Source: a virus. Taken from it: 29,631 nt of DNA. The stretch spans positions 1 to 29,631 of IMG/VR virus record IMGVR_UViG_3300025127_000177, one strand, 5' to 3'. Below the pieces are notes generated by a model. The model was not told the origin of the DNA. It ran no database searches and was given only the letters and a program-made list of their open reading frames with translations. The position numbers were made by a program, and so were the translations under genes. Positions 1-7,515 of the stretch are shown here, piece after piece (the first letter of the stretch is position 1; each line of letters opens with the position of its first letter).

Positions 1-1605
1 CCTAATGATTGGTCTGAGAAGCGTCCTGGCGGGTACCTGTTGAACGAGGTAATGCGAGGACACGATATGGTTCGCCGTGGTGTCGGATGTATACAGGGAG
101 AGACACCCTACCAATTTCTGAACAAGATTCAGAAAGTTGGATATCGACTCAATCCACTGATTGTTGATGTTGCTGAAACATTAATGGAACGTGGACATGT
201 AGTTGGTAAGTTTGTCCCTATCGTAGATATACCTCTACCACCTAAGCCTGTCGATATTGCTGAGAACTATGACTCACGCAAGCAATATAGGCGAGATGCA
301 GCAGAAGTAATGAACATCAATGCTGCATCATTTAAGAAGTCATGTAGAACACGCATGACAATGGAAGCAGTAAGAATGTTCAAGGATAAGAAAGAGTTCT
401 TCATTCCATGGTCATTTGACTATCGAGGACGTGCTTATCCCATCCCTGCCTTCCTAACTCCTCAAGATACTGACTTTGGTAAATCATTACTGAAGTTCAG
501 TGAGGAAGCATTCATGACGCCAGAAGCCGAGGAATGGCTAGCTTTCCAAGTTGCAACAACTTATGGTCTTGACAAAGAACCTATGCACTTACGTATGCAA
601 TGGGTTAAAGACAACGATGCGGTGATTTCTGCGGTCGCTCAAGATCCCATAGGTAACTTGTCAATCTGGGAAGCAGCTGATGAGCCTTGGCAATTTCTAG
701 CTGCATGTGATGAATACCACCATTGTGTTATTAACTGTGATCGAAATTACACTTCTCTGCCAGTTGCAACTGACGCCACCTGCAGTGGTTTACAAATACT
801 CGCCGGATTATGCCGAGACGCAAGAACTGCAAGTCTTGTCAATGTACTGCCAGGAGAAAGACCCGCCGATGCATATGCAGTCGTCGCCGAGCACGCTAAA
901 CCAAACGTCCCTGAGTCTATAAGACCTTACATGGACAGAAAAGCGGTCAAAAGAGTCGTAATGACTGTCCCATACAATGCTAAACCTCACTCTAATCGTG
1001 GATATATCCGCGATGCTCTTAAAGAGAAAGGAGTAGAGGTCAATAAGGATGATCTGACAGCAACTGTGAAGGCTGTAAGACAATCTATGGATGAGGTTGT
1101 ACCTGGTCCTATGGCTGCAATGAAATGGATTGAGACTGAAGTTGGTAAAGCGATTAAGAGAGGAGCCACACATCTTGAGTGGGTTACACCATCAGGATTT
1201 GTAGTCAATCAAAAGTTAAATAAGAAACGTGTTGAAGAAGTAAAACTACAGTTACTTGGTCGTGTTGAGATCAGAATTGCTACAGAAGATAGCGACAAAG
1301 TAGATCTTAGTCATCACAAGAACGCTACAGCACCCAACCTAATCCATTCGTTAGATGCATCCTTACTACACCTATCTGCACTCCGCTTCGACGCACCTAT
1401 ATCCCTCATACATGATTCGGTTCTATGTCGTGCTACTGACATGGGTACTCTTTCATCCATCGTGCGTGAGGTATACATGCACTTATTCGCTGAAAACTCC
1501 TACTTGGAGAATTGGGCTGAACAGATAGGTGCTGAAACTGAACCACCGATCATTGGAGATCTGAAACCAGAGTCCGTGATTGAATCCACTTATTTTTTCT
1601 GTTGA
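1..1605 (+). CDS. T7-like single-subunit DNA-directed RNA polymerase (5' partial)
   Basis: Phage-encoded RNA polymerase that transcribes the middle and late phage genes. The frame is open from base 1, so the gene begins upstream and about 534 codons of an expected 800 or more are present. The core motifs of T7 RNAP are in order: FDYRGRAYPIP; ATDATCSGLQ with the first catalytic Asp at 772-774; KRVVMTVPYNAK with the Lys equivalent to T7 K631 at 949-951 and the nucleotide-selecting Tyr (T7 Y639) eight codons on at 973-975; and IHDSVL with the second catalytic Asp at 1414-1416. The C-terminus ends in an aromatic foot (YFFC) comparable to T7 FAFA. An apparent internal TTG start at 40 is not the real start. 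The stop codon overlaps the next ATG as TGATG. Confidence 0.96.
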   Translation, partial: PNDWSEKRPGGYLLNEVMRGHDMVRRGVGCIQGETPYQFLNKIQKVGYRLNPLIVDVAETLMERGHVVGKFVPIVDIPLPPKPVDIAENYDSRKQYRRDAAEVMNINAASFKKSCRTRMTMEAVRMFKDKKEFFIPWSFDYRGRAYPIPAFLTPQDTDFGKSLLKFSEEAFMTPEAEEWLAFQVATTYGLDKEPMHLRMQWVKDNDAVISAVAQDPIGNLSIWEAADEPWQFLAACDEYHHCVINCDRNYTSLPVATDATCSGLQILAGLCRDARTASLVNVLPGERPADAYAVVAEHAKPNVPESIRPYMDRKAVKRVVMTVPYNAKPHSNRGYIRDALKEKGVEVNKDDLTATVKAVRQSMDEVVPGPMAAMKWIETEVGKAIKRGATHLEWVTPSGFVVNQKLNKKRVEEVKLQLLGRVEIRIATEDSDKVDLSHHKNATAPNLIHSLDASLLHLSALRFDAPISLIHDSVLCRATDMGTLSSIVREVYMHLFAENSYLENWAEQIGAETEPPIIGDLKPESVIESTYFFC

Positions 1606-2354
1606 TGTCTAATGAACTCGCCACGACCTCCACCGCACTAACCGCGATAATGGATACGTCAGTGGAGGATATCAAGACCAAGGACCAAGCCAAAGAGTGC
1701 TTCCAATATGGAGTACTAGCAGGCAAGGTCAGTTCACATCTAAAGAGAGTTGCTGTCACTGCTTGTGTTGACAAGCTAGGCATGACACGTAAGGACACAG
1801 GTGCTTTGCTTGTTATTGGCGCACATCAAGTATCCAATTTACTAAGTGAAGCACGGGCTGTGCAAATGGCTAAGCCTGCCACCATGGGCTCAAAAGGTTC
1901 CGTCATGACGGTACCTCCTGTGGAAAACCCACAGCAACTGTCTCAACTGCTCCCTACTCAACGTGATGTCAAGGCTTACGCTAAGGCTCCTGTTGCAGTG
2001 AAGGAGCAAGTCGTGGATCTATCCAACTCAACACCAACACCTAATGATGCGATTGTTGAGAAGGTCCGCTCACTAATCAATGAGGACTTTGAGATTGATA
2101 GCAGTTCTCTCACTAATGCTGAGAAAGACGAATGTCTAGAAGGTTTACATGTACGTGTTGAAGCATTGACTGCACACGCTGCATTCAATGACCAAGCCTG
2201 TGCTGCTGCTATGAAGGAGTACGGCTATCTAAATCAGGAAGGTTTTTGGCAAGACCATAAACCTCTCACAATCATTAGGAATCTACTTCCTAAATTATCT
2301 ACCGATGAGCGTAAACAGCTCATTGACTTACTTATTTCACCCATTAACCAATGA
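1605..2354 (+). CDS. hypothetical protein with a helix-turn-helix-like segment
   Basis: A 249-aa protein of no family I recognise. The ATG at 1605 shares one base with the RNA polymerase stop (TGATG), which favours it over the TTG one codon upstream and suggests translational coupling. The N-terminal third contains a stretch reading VDKLGMTRKDTGALLVIG followed by AHQVSNLLSEAR. Its spacing resembles a helix-turn-helix (LG-T...A..I...VSNLL). A Pro/Gln/Val-rich linker follows, then an acidic helical C-terminal half ending in a Leu/Ile-rich helix. Position directly behind the RNA polymerase and before SSB suggests a role in early transcription or replication control. That is inference from place and the HTH-like stretch only. 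Confidence 0.85.
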   Translation: MSNELATTSTALTAIMDTSVEDIKTKDQAKECFQYGVLAGKVSSHLKRVAVTACVDKLGMTRKDTGALLVIGAHQVSNLLSEARAVQMAKPATMGSKGSVMTVPPVENPQQLSQLLPTQRDVKAYAKAPVAVKEQVVDLSNSTPTPNDAIVEKVRSLINEDFEIDSSSLTNAEKDECLEGLHVRVEALTAHAAFNDQACAAAMKEYGYLNQEGFWQDHKPLTIIRNLLPKLSTDERKQLIDLLISPINQ

Positions 2355-2833
2355 ACGCTTTAGCATATGCAGAAATGCATCACAACCCTGCGTATAACAT
2401 CAACGTATTTGGTACAACACTGAACAACGTTATCGCAGCAATGAGTACCCTTAGTGGAAATACTGTCACTGGCGGTATTGAACATAGAGGACTATATCAC
2501 ACTGACAAGCGATTCAGTATTTACACAGGAATCCCATTCATGGGTAAAACTCCTATCTGCTCTTTGTTTAAACTTCTTGATTGCAGTAAACAAGCTGCCG
2601 TTGCTGTAAAGGGGCGCAAGTATTCCCACCATAAAATCACTGGTCCTGAGTACATGCGTAGTCTTATCATTCGATGCTTGCGTGGTCAAATTCTCAACCC
2701 AATTGTAAGGTTTGATCTTGCAACAAAAATGCTTGAGAAGCTTCGTAAATCTTCTATGAATAACAAGTTTGTCCGTCAAGCAATTAAACCTCAGAATGCA
2801 CGAAGTGCAGCATCTCTAATTATTTTTGACTAA
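2351..2833 (+). CDS. hypothetical basic protein
   Basis: A 160-aa protein I do not recognise. It starts with an ATGA overlap on the stop of the preceding gene, so the two are probably co-translated. It is rich in Lys and Arg in its C-terminal half (segments such as KMLEKLRKSSMNNKF), has no transmembrane segment or signal peptide, and has no obvious enzyme motif. A glycine-containing stretch (YTGIPFMGKTPI) superficially recalls a P-loop but lacks the GxxxxGK[ST] spacing. Its place just before SSB suggests a nucleic-acid-related early function, but nothing in the sequence proves it. Confidence 0.8.
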   Translation: MNALAYAEMHHNPAYNINVFGTTLNNVIAAMSTLSGNTVTGGIEHRGLYHTDKRFSIYTGIPFMGKTPICSLFKLLDCSKQAAVAVKGRKYSHHKITGPEYMRSLIIRCLRGQILNPIVRFDLATKMLEKLRKSSMNNKFVRQAIKPQNARSAASLIIFD

Positions 2834-2853
2834 TCCACTAACGTATAAACCTG

Positions 2854-3420
2854 ATGCCACGCAACATTATTAAAACTGAACAGCCTGTCATCCTTGAAGG
2901 ATTTCAAGCTGTGATGAAACCGAGTAAGTTTGGATACTCTCTTGCTACTACTGTTAGTCAAGAAGTAATCAATCTACTTGAAGACGATCGGATTGAGACC
3001 CTGAAGTGGTGTGAATCCAAATTGAAGAACCCTAAGCGCAGTGTATGTAAACCTGAGCCATGGGAGGAGGTAGCTAATGGACAATACAAGGTCAAGTTCT
3101 CATGGAATGAGACCAACAAGCCACCTATTGTTGACACTGAAGGAACTCCAGTTACAGACGAGGCAACACCTCTATATTCTGGATCAAAGGTCAAGGTCGC
3201 GTTCTATCAGAAACCATATATTCTCAAGGACGGCGTTACTTATGGTACTTCGCTTAAACTTGTGGGTGTGCAGGTTGTGTCTCTCAACGCTGAAGCGGGA
3301 GTCGACACAGGAGACATGAGTTCTGATGATGTTGCTGCTTTGTTCGGTAACACACAAGGCTATAAAGCAAGTGATCCAAATGTAACTGCGTCTGATGATA
3401 GTGATGCGGCAGTTTTTTGA
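2854..3420 (+). CDS. ssb: single-stranded DNA-binding protein (T7 gp2.5-like)
   Basis: A 188-aa protein that would coat single-stranded DNA at the phage fork and coordinate polymerase, primase-helicase and recombination. The C-terminus is very acidic and ends in an aromatic residue (DDSDAAVF), the tail by which gp2.5-type SSBs contact polymerase and helicase. The central part has the alternating beta pattern of an OB fold (YKVKFSWN, SKVKVAFYQKPYIL, SLKLVGVQVVSL). It is shorter than T7 gp2.5 (232 aa). It is followed by hli and the endonuclease, matching the T7 order gp2.5-gp3 with hli inserted. No clear Shine-Dalgarno precedes the ATG. Confidence 0.88.
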   Translation: MPRNIIKTEQPVILEGFQAVMKPSKFGYSLATTVSQEVINLLEDDRIETLKWCESKLKNPKRSVCKPEPWEEVANGQYKVKFSWNETNKPPIVDTEGTPVTDEATPLYSGSKVKVAFYQKPYILKDGVTYGTSLKLVGVQVVSLNAEAGVDTGDMSSDDVAALFGNTQGYKASDPNVTASDDSDAAVF

Positions 3421-3438
3421 TATAGCTGCTGTATTTCT

Positions 3439-3471
3439 TGTCTCCATGTTTGCAATAAAAATGTGGAGACA
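3439..3471 (+). promoter_or_regulatory. 13-bp RNA hairpin between ssb and hli
   Basis: An inverted repeat with left arm TGTCTCCATGTTT and right arm AAATGTGGAGACA forms a 13-bp stem (11 Watson-Crick pairs and two G-T wobbles) around a 7-nt loop. No T-run follows, so it is unlikely to be a simple intrinsic terminator. T7-like phages process polycistronic mRNA at RNase III hairpins between genes, so this may be a processing or 3'-end stabilising site. The function is inference. Confidence 0.6.
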
Positions 3472-3487
3472 CAGACCAGCATCATCA

Positions 3488-3500
3488 TTACATAAACAAA
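3488..3500 (+). promoter_or_regulatory. leader motif TTACATAAA before hli
   Basis: TTACATAAA lies 4 nt before the hli ATG. The same nine bases lie 2 nt before the psbA ATG (14401-14409). The first codons are also alike: ATGACCGTAGT in hli and ATGACCGCAGT in psbA. No Shine-Dalgarno is seen here. A shared translation-initiation region is one reading and chance is another. Confidence 0.4.
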
Positions 3501-3692
3501 ATGACCGTAGTAGTTGAAGAAAGAGGTCGTATGAACCTTTTTGCAAAAGAACCCCCAATTGAAATTATGGACGTGACTGAAACACACAATGAAAAAGCCG
3601 AAAGGCTGAACGGACGACTGGCAATGATTGGTGTCATTGCTGCACTGGGAGCATATGCGCTTACTGGACAGATTATTCCTGGTGTCTGGTAA
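3501..3692 (+). CDS. hli: high-light-inducible protein (Hli, LHC-like one-helix protein)
   Basis: A 63-aa thylakoid protein of the Hlip/SCP family, which binds chlorophyll and carotenoid and protects photosystem II during high light and infection. The family signature is visible as AERLNGRLAMIGVIAALGAY (residues about 34-53), containing the ExxNGRxAMxG chlorophyll-binding motif at the start of one transmembrane helix. The C-terminal TGQIIPGVW is typical of phage and marine cyanobacterial Hlips. The N-terminal 30 residues are polar. The stop overlaps the endonuclease ATG (TAATG). It sits in the replication block, more than 10 kb from psbA, whereas in P-SSP7 hli lies beside psbA near the capsid gene (recalled). 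Confidence 0.95.
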   Translation: MTVVVEERGRMNLFAKEPPIEIMDVTETHNEKAERLNGRLAMIGVIAALGAYALTGQIIPGVW

Positions 3693-4045
3693 TGGCTTTC
3701 AGGTCAGGACTTGAAGAGAAAGTCGCTGATCTAATGGTTGATTTAGGGATTGATTACGAATATGAATCAACACAGATTCCCTATCAAATTGAACATATCT
3801 ACACTCCTGATTTTCTATTGCCTAATGGCATCTATCTTGAGTGCAAAGGGTATTGGGAAGCCTCGGATCGTCGTAAGATTAAAGCCGTCAAACAGCAGCA
3901 TCCAGAGATCGATCTGAGGATGGTCTTCCAAGCACCCTTTAATACCATTAGTAAAAAATCTAAGACTACATACGCACGCTGGTGCGAGAAAAATGACATA
4001 CCATGGACCAGCTTCGGAAACATTCCAGGAGAATGGTTCCTCTGA
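3692..4045 (+). CDS. endonuclease I, Holliday-junction resolvase (T7 gp3-like)
   Basis: A 117-aa junction-resolving nuclease used for host DNA breakdown and for resolving branched phage DNA before packaging. It aligns by eye with T7 endonuclease I: AFRSGLEEKV, then DYEYES, then YTPDFLLPNGIYLECKGYWE. The catalytic set corresponds to E8, E23, D40, E50 and K52 (T7 E20, E35, D55, E65, K67). It is shorter than the 149-aa T7 enzyme, lacking its N-terminal extension and basic C-terminal tail. The ATG shares one base with the hli stop. The 3' end overlaps the primase gene by 53 nt. Confidence 0.95.
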   Translation: MAFRSGLEEKVADLMVDLGIDYEYESTQIPYQIEHIYTPDFLLPNGIYLECKGYWEASDRRKIKAVKQQHPEIDLRMVFQAPFNTISKKSKTTYARWCEKNDIPWTSFGNIPGEWFL

Positions 4046-5603
4046 ATTTATACGACATGAAGCATGTCCTAGTTGTGGCTCATCTGATGGCTTAGCTGTC
4101 TATACAGATGAGCACACTTTTTGTTTTGTGTGTCAGGAATGGTCCCCTGGCACTGACTCTGTTGTTATTCAAAAACACGTTATGACCACCCACTACAAGG
4201 GTGAAGCTGTCTATCTACCTAAACGTAAGATCTCCGAAAAGACTTGCGAACGGTTCAAGATATACAAGGATGGCAATACTCTTAGGTTCCATTACCACAA
4301 CTCTGATGGTCAGGTAATTGGTGCCAAAGTTAGAACTACCAATAAGATCTTTTCCTACGAAGGAGATACAGATGGATCATTCTTCGGACAACACTTATGG
4401 AAAGGGCACGGTAAACAAATTATCATCACTGAAGGCGAGCTTGATGCTGCAAGCTATGCCGAACTATATCCCACATGGGATGTGGTCTCGTTACCAACTG
4501 GAGCAGCCGGTGCCAAGAAAGCAGTTCAAAAGAACTATGAATTTCTCCAAGGTTACGACAGTATTATCCTTTGGTTTGATAATGATAAGCCGGGCTCTGA
4601 GGCGGCTAAAGCAGCAGCTGGTGTCTTACCACCTGGTAAGGTTTCCATCGCGCGATTAGCGGCATACAAGGACATCTCAGACGCTGTTCAAGCTAATGAT
4701 AGAGCAGCTATTGATGAAGCATTCTGGTCTAAGAAACCATATAGACCAGATGGAATCATTGAAGGAAAGAATCTCTTAGAAGAGATCACTACACCTAACC
4801 CACCAAACGATCATGACTATCCATTCGACGGTCTACAAAGACTTACACACGGGATCAGGTATGGAGAGCTTGTTACAATCACTGCAGGATCTGGTATTGG
4901 AAAGTCCAGCTTCTGTCGTGAGCTTGCAACTTCTCTACTTAAAAGAGGAGAACGAGTTGGTTACCTGGCTCTTGAGGAGTCCAATAGGAGGACCGCTTTA
5001 GGTCTGATGTCATCTGCTGTAGGTAAATCACTACATCTTGGAGAACCTACACATGAAGAACTCACGGAAGCGTTCGATCAGACGATGGTTGATTGGAACC
5101 TCTATCTTTTTGATGGTTTCGGCTCCTATGATCCTGATGTTATCTATAGTCGCATTGAGTATCTTGCTCAGGGTCTCGATTGTCGAGTCATATTTCTCGA
5201 CCATTTGTCCATCTTGTTATCCGGGCTTGACGGTGACGAGCGACGAATGATCGACTCAACTATGACTAAATTAAGGTCATTAGTTGAACGTACTGGAATA
5301 GCTTTATTTCTGGTATCACACTTACGTCGCTCTGGAGGCGATAAAAATCATGAAGAAGGAGCAAGAGTCACGCTTGGACAATTGCGCGGATCTGCTGCAA
5401 TCGCTCAACTCAGCGATAGCGTTATTGGACTGGAGAGAGATCAACAATCCGACAAAGATGGAAGTTCTACGACAGTTAGAGTGCTTAAAAATCGTTATTC
5501 AGGCGAATGCGGCATAGCTTGTACATTAACGTATGATTTAGAAACTTGTAAGTTTAATGAAACAGAACCCGAAGAGGAATTTAACCCGTCAACTGATTTC
5601 TGA
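3993..5603 (+). CDS. DNA primase-helicase (T7 gp4-like)
   Basis: A 536-aa bifunctional replication protein that unwinds the fork and makes RNA primers. The N-terminal zinc-binding domain has C25, C28, C44 and C47 (CPSCG and CFVC), the same spacing as T7. The TOPRIM primase domain shows ITEGELDAAS and WFDNDKPG. The RecA-like helicase domain has Walker A GSGIGKS (residues 299-305), ALEES, Walker B-like VIFLDHLSIL, VSHLRR and the LRGSAAIAQLSD region. The length is close to T7 gp4A (566). The start at 3993 is the only ATG upstream of the zinc-finger cysteines, so the 53-nt overlap with the endonuclease gene is probably real. Confidence 0.96.
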   Translation: MTYHGPASETFQENGSSEFIRHEACPSCGSSDGLAVYTDEHTFCFVCQEWSPGTDSVVIQKHVMTTHYKGEAVYLPKRKISEKTCERFKIYKDGNTLRFHYHNSDGQVIGAKVRTTNKIFSYEGDTDGSFFGQHLWKGHGKQIIITEGELDAASYAELYPTWDVVSLPTGAAGAKKAVQKNYEFLQGYDSIILWFDNDKPGSEAAKAAAGVLPPGKVSIARLAAYKDISDAVQANDRAAIDEAFWSKKPYRPDGIIEGKNLLEEITTPNPPNDHDYPFDGLQRLTHGIRYGELVTITAGSGIGKSSFCRELATSLLKRGERVGYLALEESNRRTALGLMSSAVGKSLHLGEPTHEELTEAFDQTMVDWNLYLFDGFGSYDPDVIYSRIEYLAQGLDCRVIFLDHLSILLSGLDGDERRMIDSTMTKLRSLVERTGIALFLVSHLRRSGGDKNHEEGARVTLGQLRGSAAIAQLSDSVIGLERDQQSDKDGSSTTVRVLKNRYSGECGIACTLTYDLETCKFNETEPEEEFNPSTDF

Positions 5604-5613
5604 ATACAAAGAA

Positions 5614-5760
5614 ATGAACAAACACTTCGAAGAAGAAGGTCTAGCTTTTCGTGTACAAGTACCTGAATTACCCGAATTAAATAAACCTAACCCACCTACA
5701 CCGGAGGCTATCAAACGAGCACAGTTCGTTGATAAGACCTATGTATGGACTGGCAGATGA
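5614..5760 (+). CDS. small hypothetical protein between primase and DNA polymerase
   Basis: A 48-aa product if translation begins at the ATG at 5614, 10 nt after the primase stop. An in-frame ATG at 5557 inside the primase gene would give 67 aa. The downstream start is preferred because it follows the close-packed layout of the other genes. The sequence is charged at the N-terminus (KHFEEEG) and Pro-rich in the middle (PELPELNKPNPPTPEA). Its stop overlaps the DNA polymerase ATG as ATGA. The protein is unrecognised. Its place suggests a translational bridge or a replication accessory factor. Confidence 0.6.
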   Translation: MNKHFEEEGLAFRVQVPELPELNKPNPPTPEAIKRAQFVDKTYVWTGR

Positions 5761-6275
5761 GTTTAGTTTTTGACATTGAAACTAATGGATTTCTAAAAGA
5801 TGTTTCTACCATCCACTGCCTTGCTATTCATGACCTCACTACAGAAAAAACTATCACGTATAACGATGCGGGTAACCAAGAACCTATCGTACGTGGGATA
5901 CAACGACTCCAAGACGCTGATCTCATTATTGGTCACAATATCCTTGGTTACGATCTGCCTGTTATTAGGAAACTATACGGCTGGTTTAACTCTCCTGGTT
6001 GCTCCATTGATACTCTTCTGCTTTCTAGGTTATACCACCCAGACATGATCAAAGTAGATAAGAAGCATAATTGGAAGCATATGCCGTTAAAGCTATACGG
6101 CAGACATTCTCTTGAGTCCTACGGTTATCGATTAGGTGAATTTAAAGGTTCGTTCTGCGCCAATACTGATTGGAAAGATTGGTCACAAGAAATGGAAGAT
6201 TACTGCATACAAGATGTACACGTCACCACCAAACTTTGGAAACACTTCACACCATACCTGAATGGATCTCGTTAG
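5757..6275 (+). CDS. DNA polymerase, 3'-5' exonuclease portion (N-terminal part of a frame-broken gene)
   Basis: Proofreading exonuclease part of a T7 gp5-like family A polymerase. Starting at 5757 (ATGA overlap with the preceding stop) gives MSLVFDIETNG, matching the T7 start, with Exo I D6/E8. Exo II is IIGHNILGYDLP and Exo III is YCIQDVHVTTKL. The reading frame stops at 6273-6275, about 8 codons after the point where similarity moves to the -1 frame: Tyr at 6255-6257 should be followed by PEWISLEHR, which begins at 6257. Insertion of one C in the CC at 6257-6258 would restore a single 583-codon polymerase. So this is one half of an interrupted gene, by mutation, sequence error or genuine split. 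Confidence 0.85.
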   Translation: MSLVFDIETNGFLKDVSTIHCLAIHDLTTEKTITYNDAGNQEPIVRGIQRLQDADLIIGHNILGYDLPVIRKLYGWFNSPGCSIDTLLLSRLYHPDMIKVDKKHNWKHMPLKLYGRHSLESYGYRLGEFKGSFCANTDWKDWSQEMEDYCIQDVHVTTKLWKHFTPYLNGSR

Positions 6276-7507
6276 AGCACCGAGTTCAGGAAATACTTAC
6301 TCAACAGGAGATACATGGCTGGCGATTTGACGAAGCTGCTGCATGGAAACTTGCATCGACTCTCAGACAAGAACTTCAAGATACTCATGAAGTATTACGA
6401 AATAGGCATCCTTACGTACGAGGAGGAGAATTCACTCCGAAACGAGATAACCGCACACAGGGATATGTCAAGGGTGCACCCATTACTCGACTAAAAGAAT
6501 TTAATCCAACATCAAGGGACCACATCGCATGGATCTTGCAAACATACTATGGCTGGACTCCAAGCCAGATGACAACTACTGGGAAACCTATCATCGACGA
6601 AGTGATTCTGAAAGAGATAGGGTCAGAGATTTCTATGATGTTTCTGAGATGTTTGACGGTAACGAAAATGCTTGGTCAGATCTCGGAAGGCATGAACGCT
6701 TGGCTGAAGCTATGTACGACTAATGGACGAATACATCACCATTGTTCAGTTGCAACTAATACGCACCGTTGTGCTCACAGAAATCCAAATTTAGCCCAAG
6801 TAAATAGTGATGAAAGATTTAGACGACTCTTCATTCCGAGCGAAGGTCTCACTATGGTCGGCGCTGACTTGTCTGGGATTGAGCTTCGTATGCTCGCTCA
6901 TTACCTTGCTCGTTATGACGAAGGAAGATACGCAAAGCTATTACTTGAGGATGACATCCACCAAGTCAATGCGGACAAGATTGGAATCTCCAGGCGTGCA
7001 GTGAAGACGGTCACCTACGCAATGTTGTATGGAGCTGGTGATGAAAAAATAGGACATTCTTATGACCAACAACTATCATCATCAGCCGCTAAACGCAAAG
7101 GTAAAGAGATTAGATCTGCGTATGTGGAAGCTATTGAAGGACTCGGTGAACTCTTGGAAGCAATTAAGAAAGCTGCGGAAAAAGGCTTTATTCGATCTCT
7201 CGATGGAAGAAAAATTGCGGTTGATTCACCTCACAAAGCATTGAATTTTTGCTTGCAGAGCGGAGCCGCAACGATCGCTAAGCGGTGGATGGTTATTAAC
7301 CAAGATACTATTAAACAAGCACAGCTATGTGCATCACAATTAGCTTTTGTCCATGACGAATTACAGTTCGAGTGTTCTAGAGAACATGTATCAGAACTAT
7401 CAACATCCCTGGTATATTCAGCTCTCGCGGCTGGAGAATATTACAAACTCAGAATCAAAATCGAAGCCGAAGCAGTCGAAGGAGATAACTGGAGCAATAC
7501 CCATTAA
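6170..7507 (+). CDS. DNA polymerase, polymerase portion (C-terminal part of a frame-broken gene)
   Basis: Palm, fingers and thumb of a T7 gp5-like family A DNA polymerase. Real similarity begins near 6257 (PEWISLEHRVQEI). The listed start is a TTG at 6170, and the first in-frame ATG after the junction is only near 6565, so independent initiation looks poor. Motif A is VGADLSGIELRMLAHY with catalytic Asp at 6866-6868. Motif B region is AVKTVTYAMLYGAGDEKIG. Motif C is FVHDELQF with Asp at 7355-7357. The C-terminus GDNWSNTH recalls the T7 end (NWAICH). The segment before FNPTSRDHI is much shorter than in T7, where the thioredoxin-binding loops lie, so thioredoxin dependence is doubtful. Confidence 0.88.
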   Translation: MERLVTRNGRLLHTRCTRHHQTLETLHTIPEWISLEHRVQEILTQQEIHGWRFDEAAAWKLASTLRQELQDTHEVLRNRHPYVRGGEFTPKRDNRTQGYVKGAPITRLKEFNPTSRDHIAWILQTYYGWTPSQMTTTGKPIIDEVILKEIGSEISMMFLRCLTVTKMLGQISEGMNAWLKLCTTNGRIHHHCSVATNTHRCAHRNPNLAQVNSDERFRRLFIPSEGLTMVGADLSGIELRMLAHYLARYDEGRYAKLLLEDDIHQVNADKIGISRRAVKTVTYAMLYGAGDEKIGHSYDQQLSSSAAKRKGKEIRSAYVEAIEGLGELLEAIKKAAEKGFIRSLDGRKIAVDSPHKALNFCLQSGAATIAKRWMVINQDTIKQAQLCASQLAFVHDELQFECSREHVSELSTSLVYSALAAGEYYKLRIKIEAEAVEGDNWSNTH

Positions 7508-7515
7508 ACACCCAC

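Noticed and set aside
3184-3587. Several overlapping minus-strand frames around ssb and hli
   Set aside because: Cys/His/Leu-rich shadow translations with no motif; the strand carries no other genes.
5745-5756. Upstream ATG at 5745 as DNA polymerase start
   Set aside because: The ATG at 5757 overlaps the previous stop and gives the MSLVFDIET start expected for the T7 family.
6170-6275. Canonical programmed -1 frameshift in the DNA polymerase
   Set aside because: Reading the overlap codon by codon shows no X XXY YYZ heptamer in the right phase; a missing C explains the data more simply.
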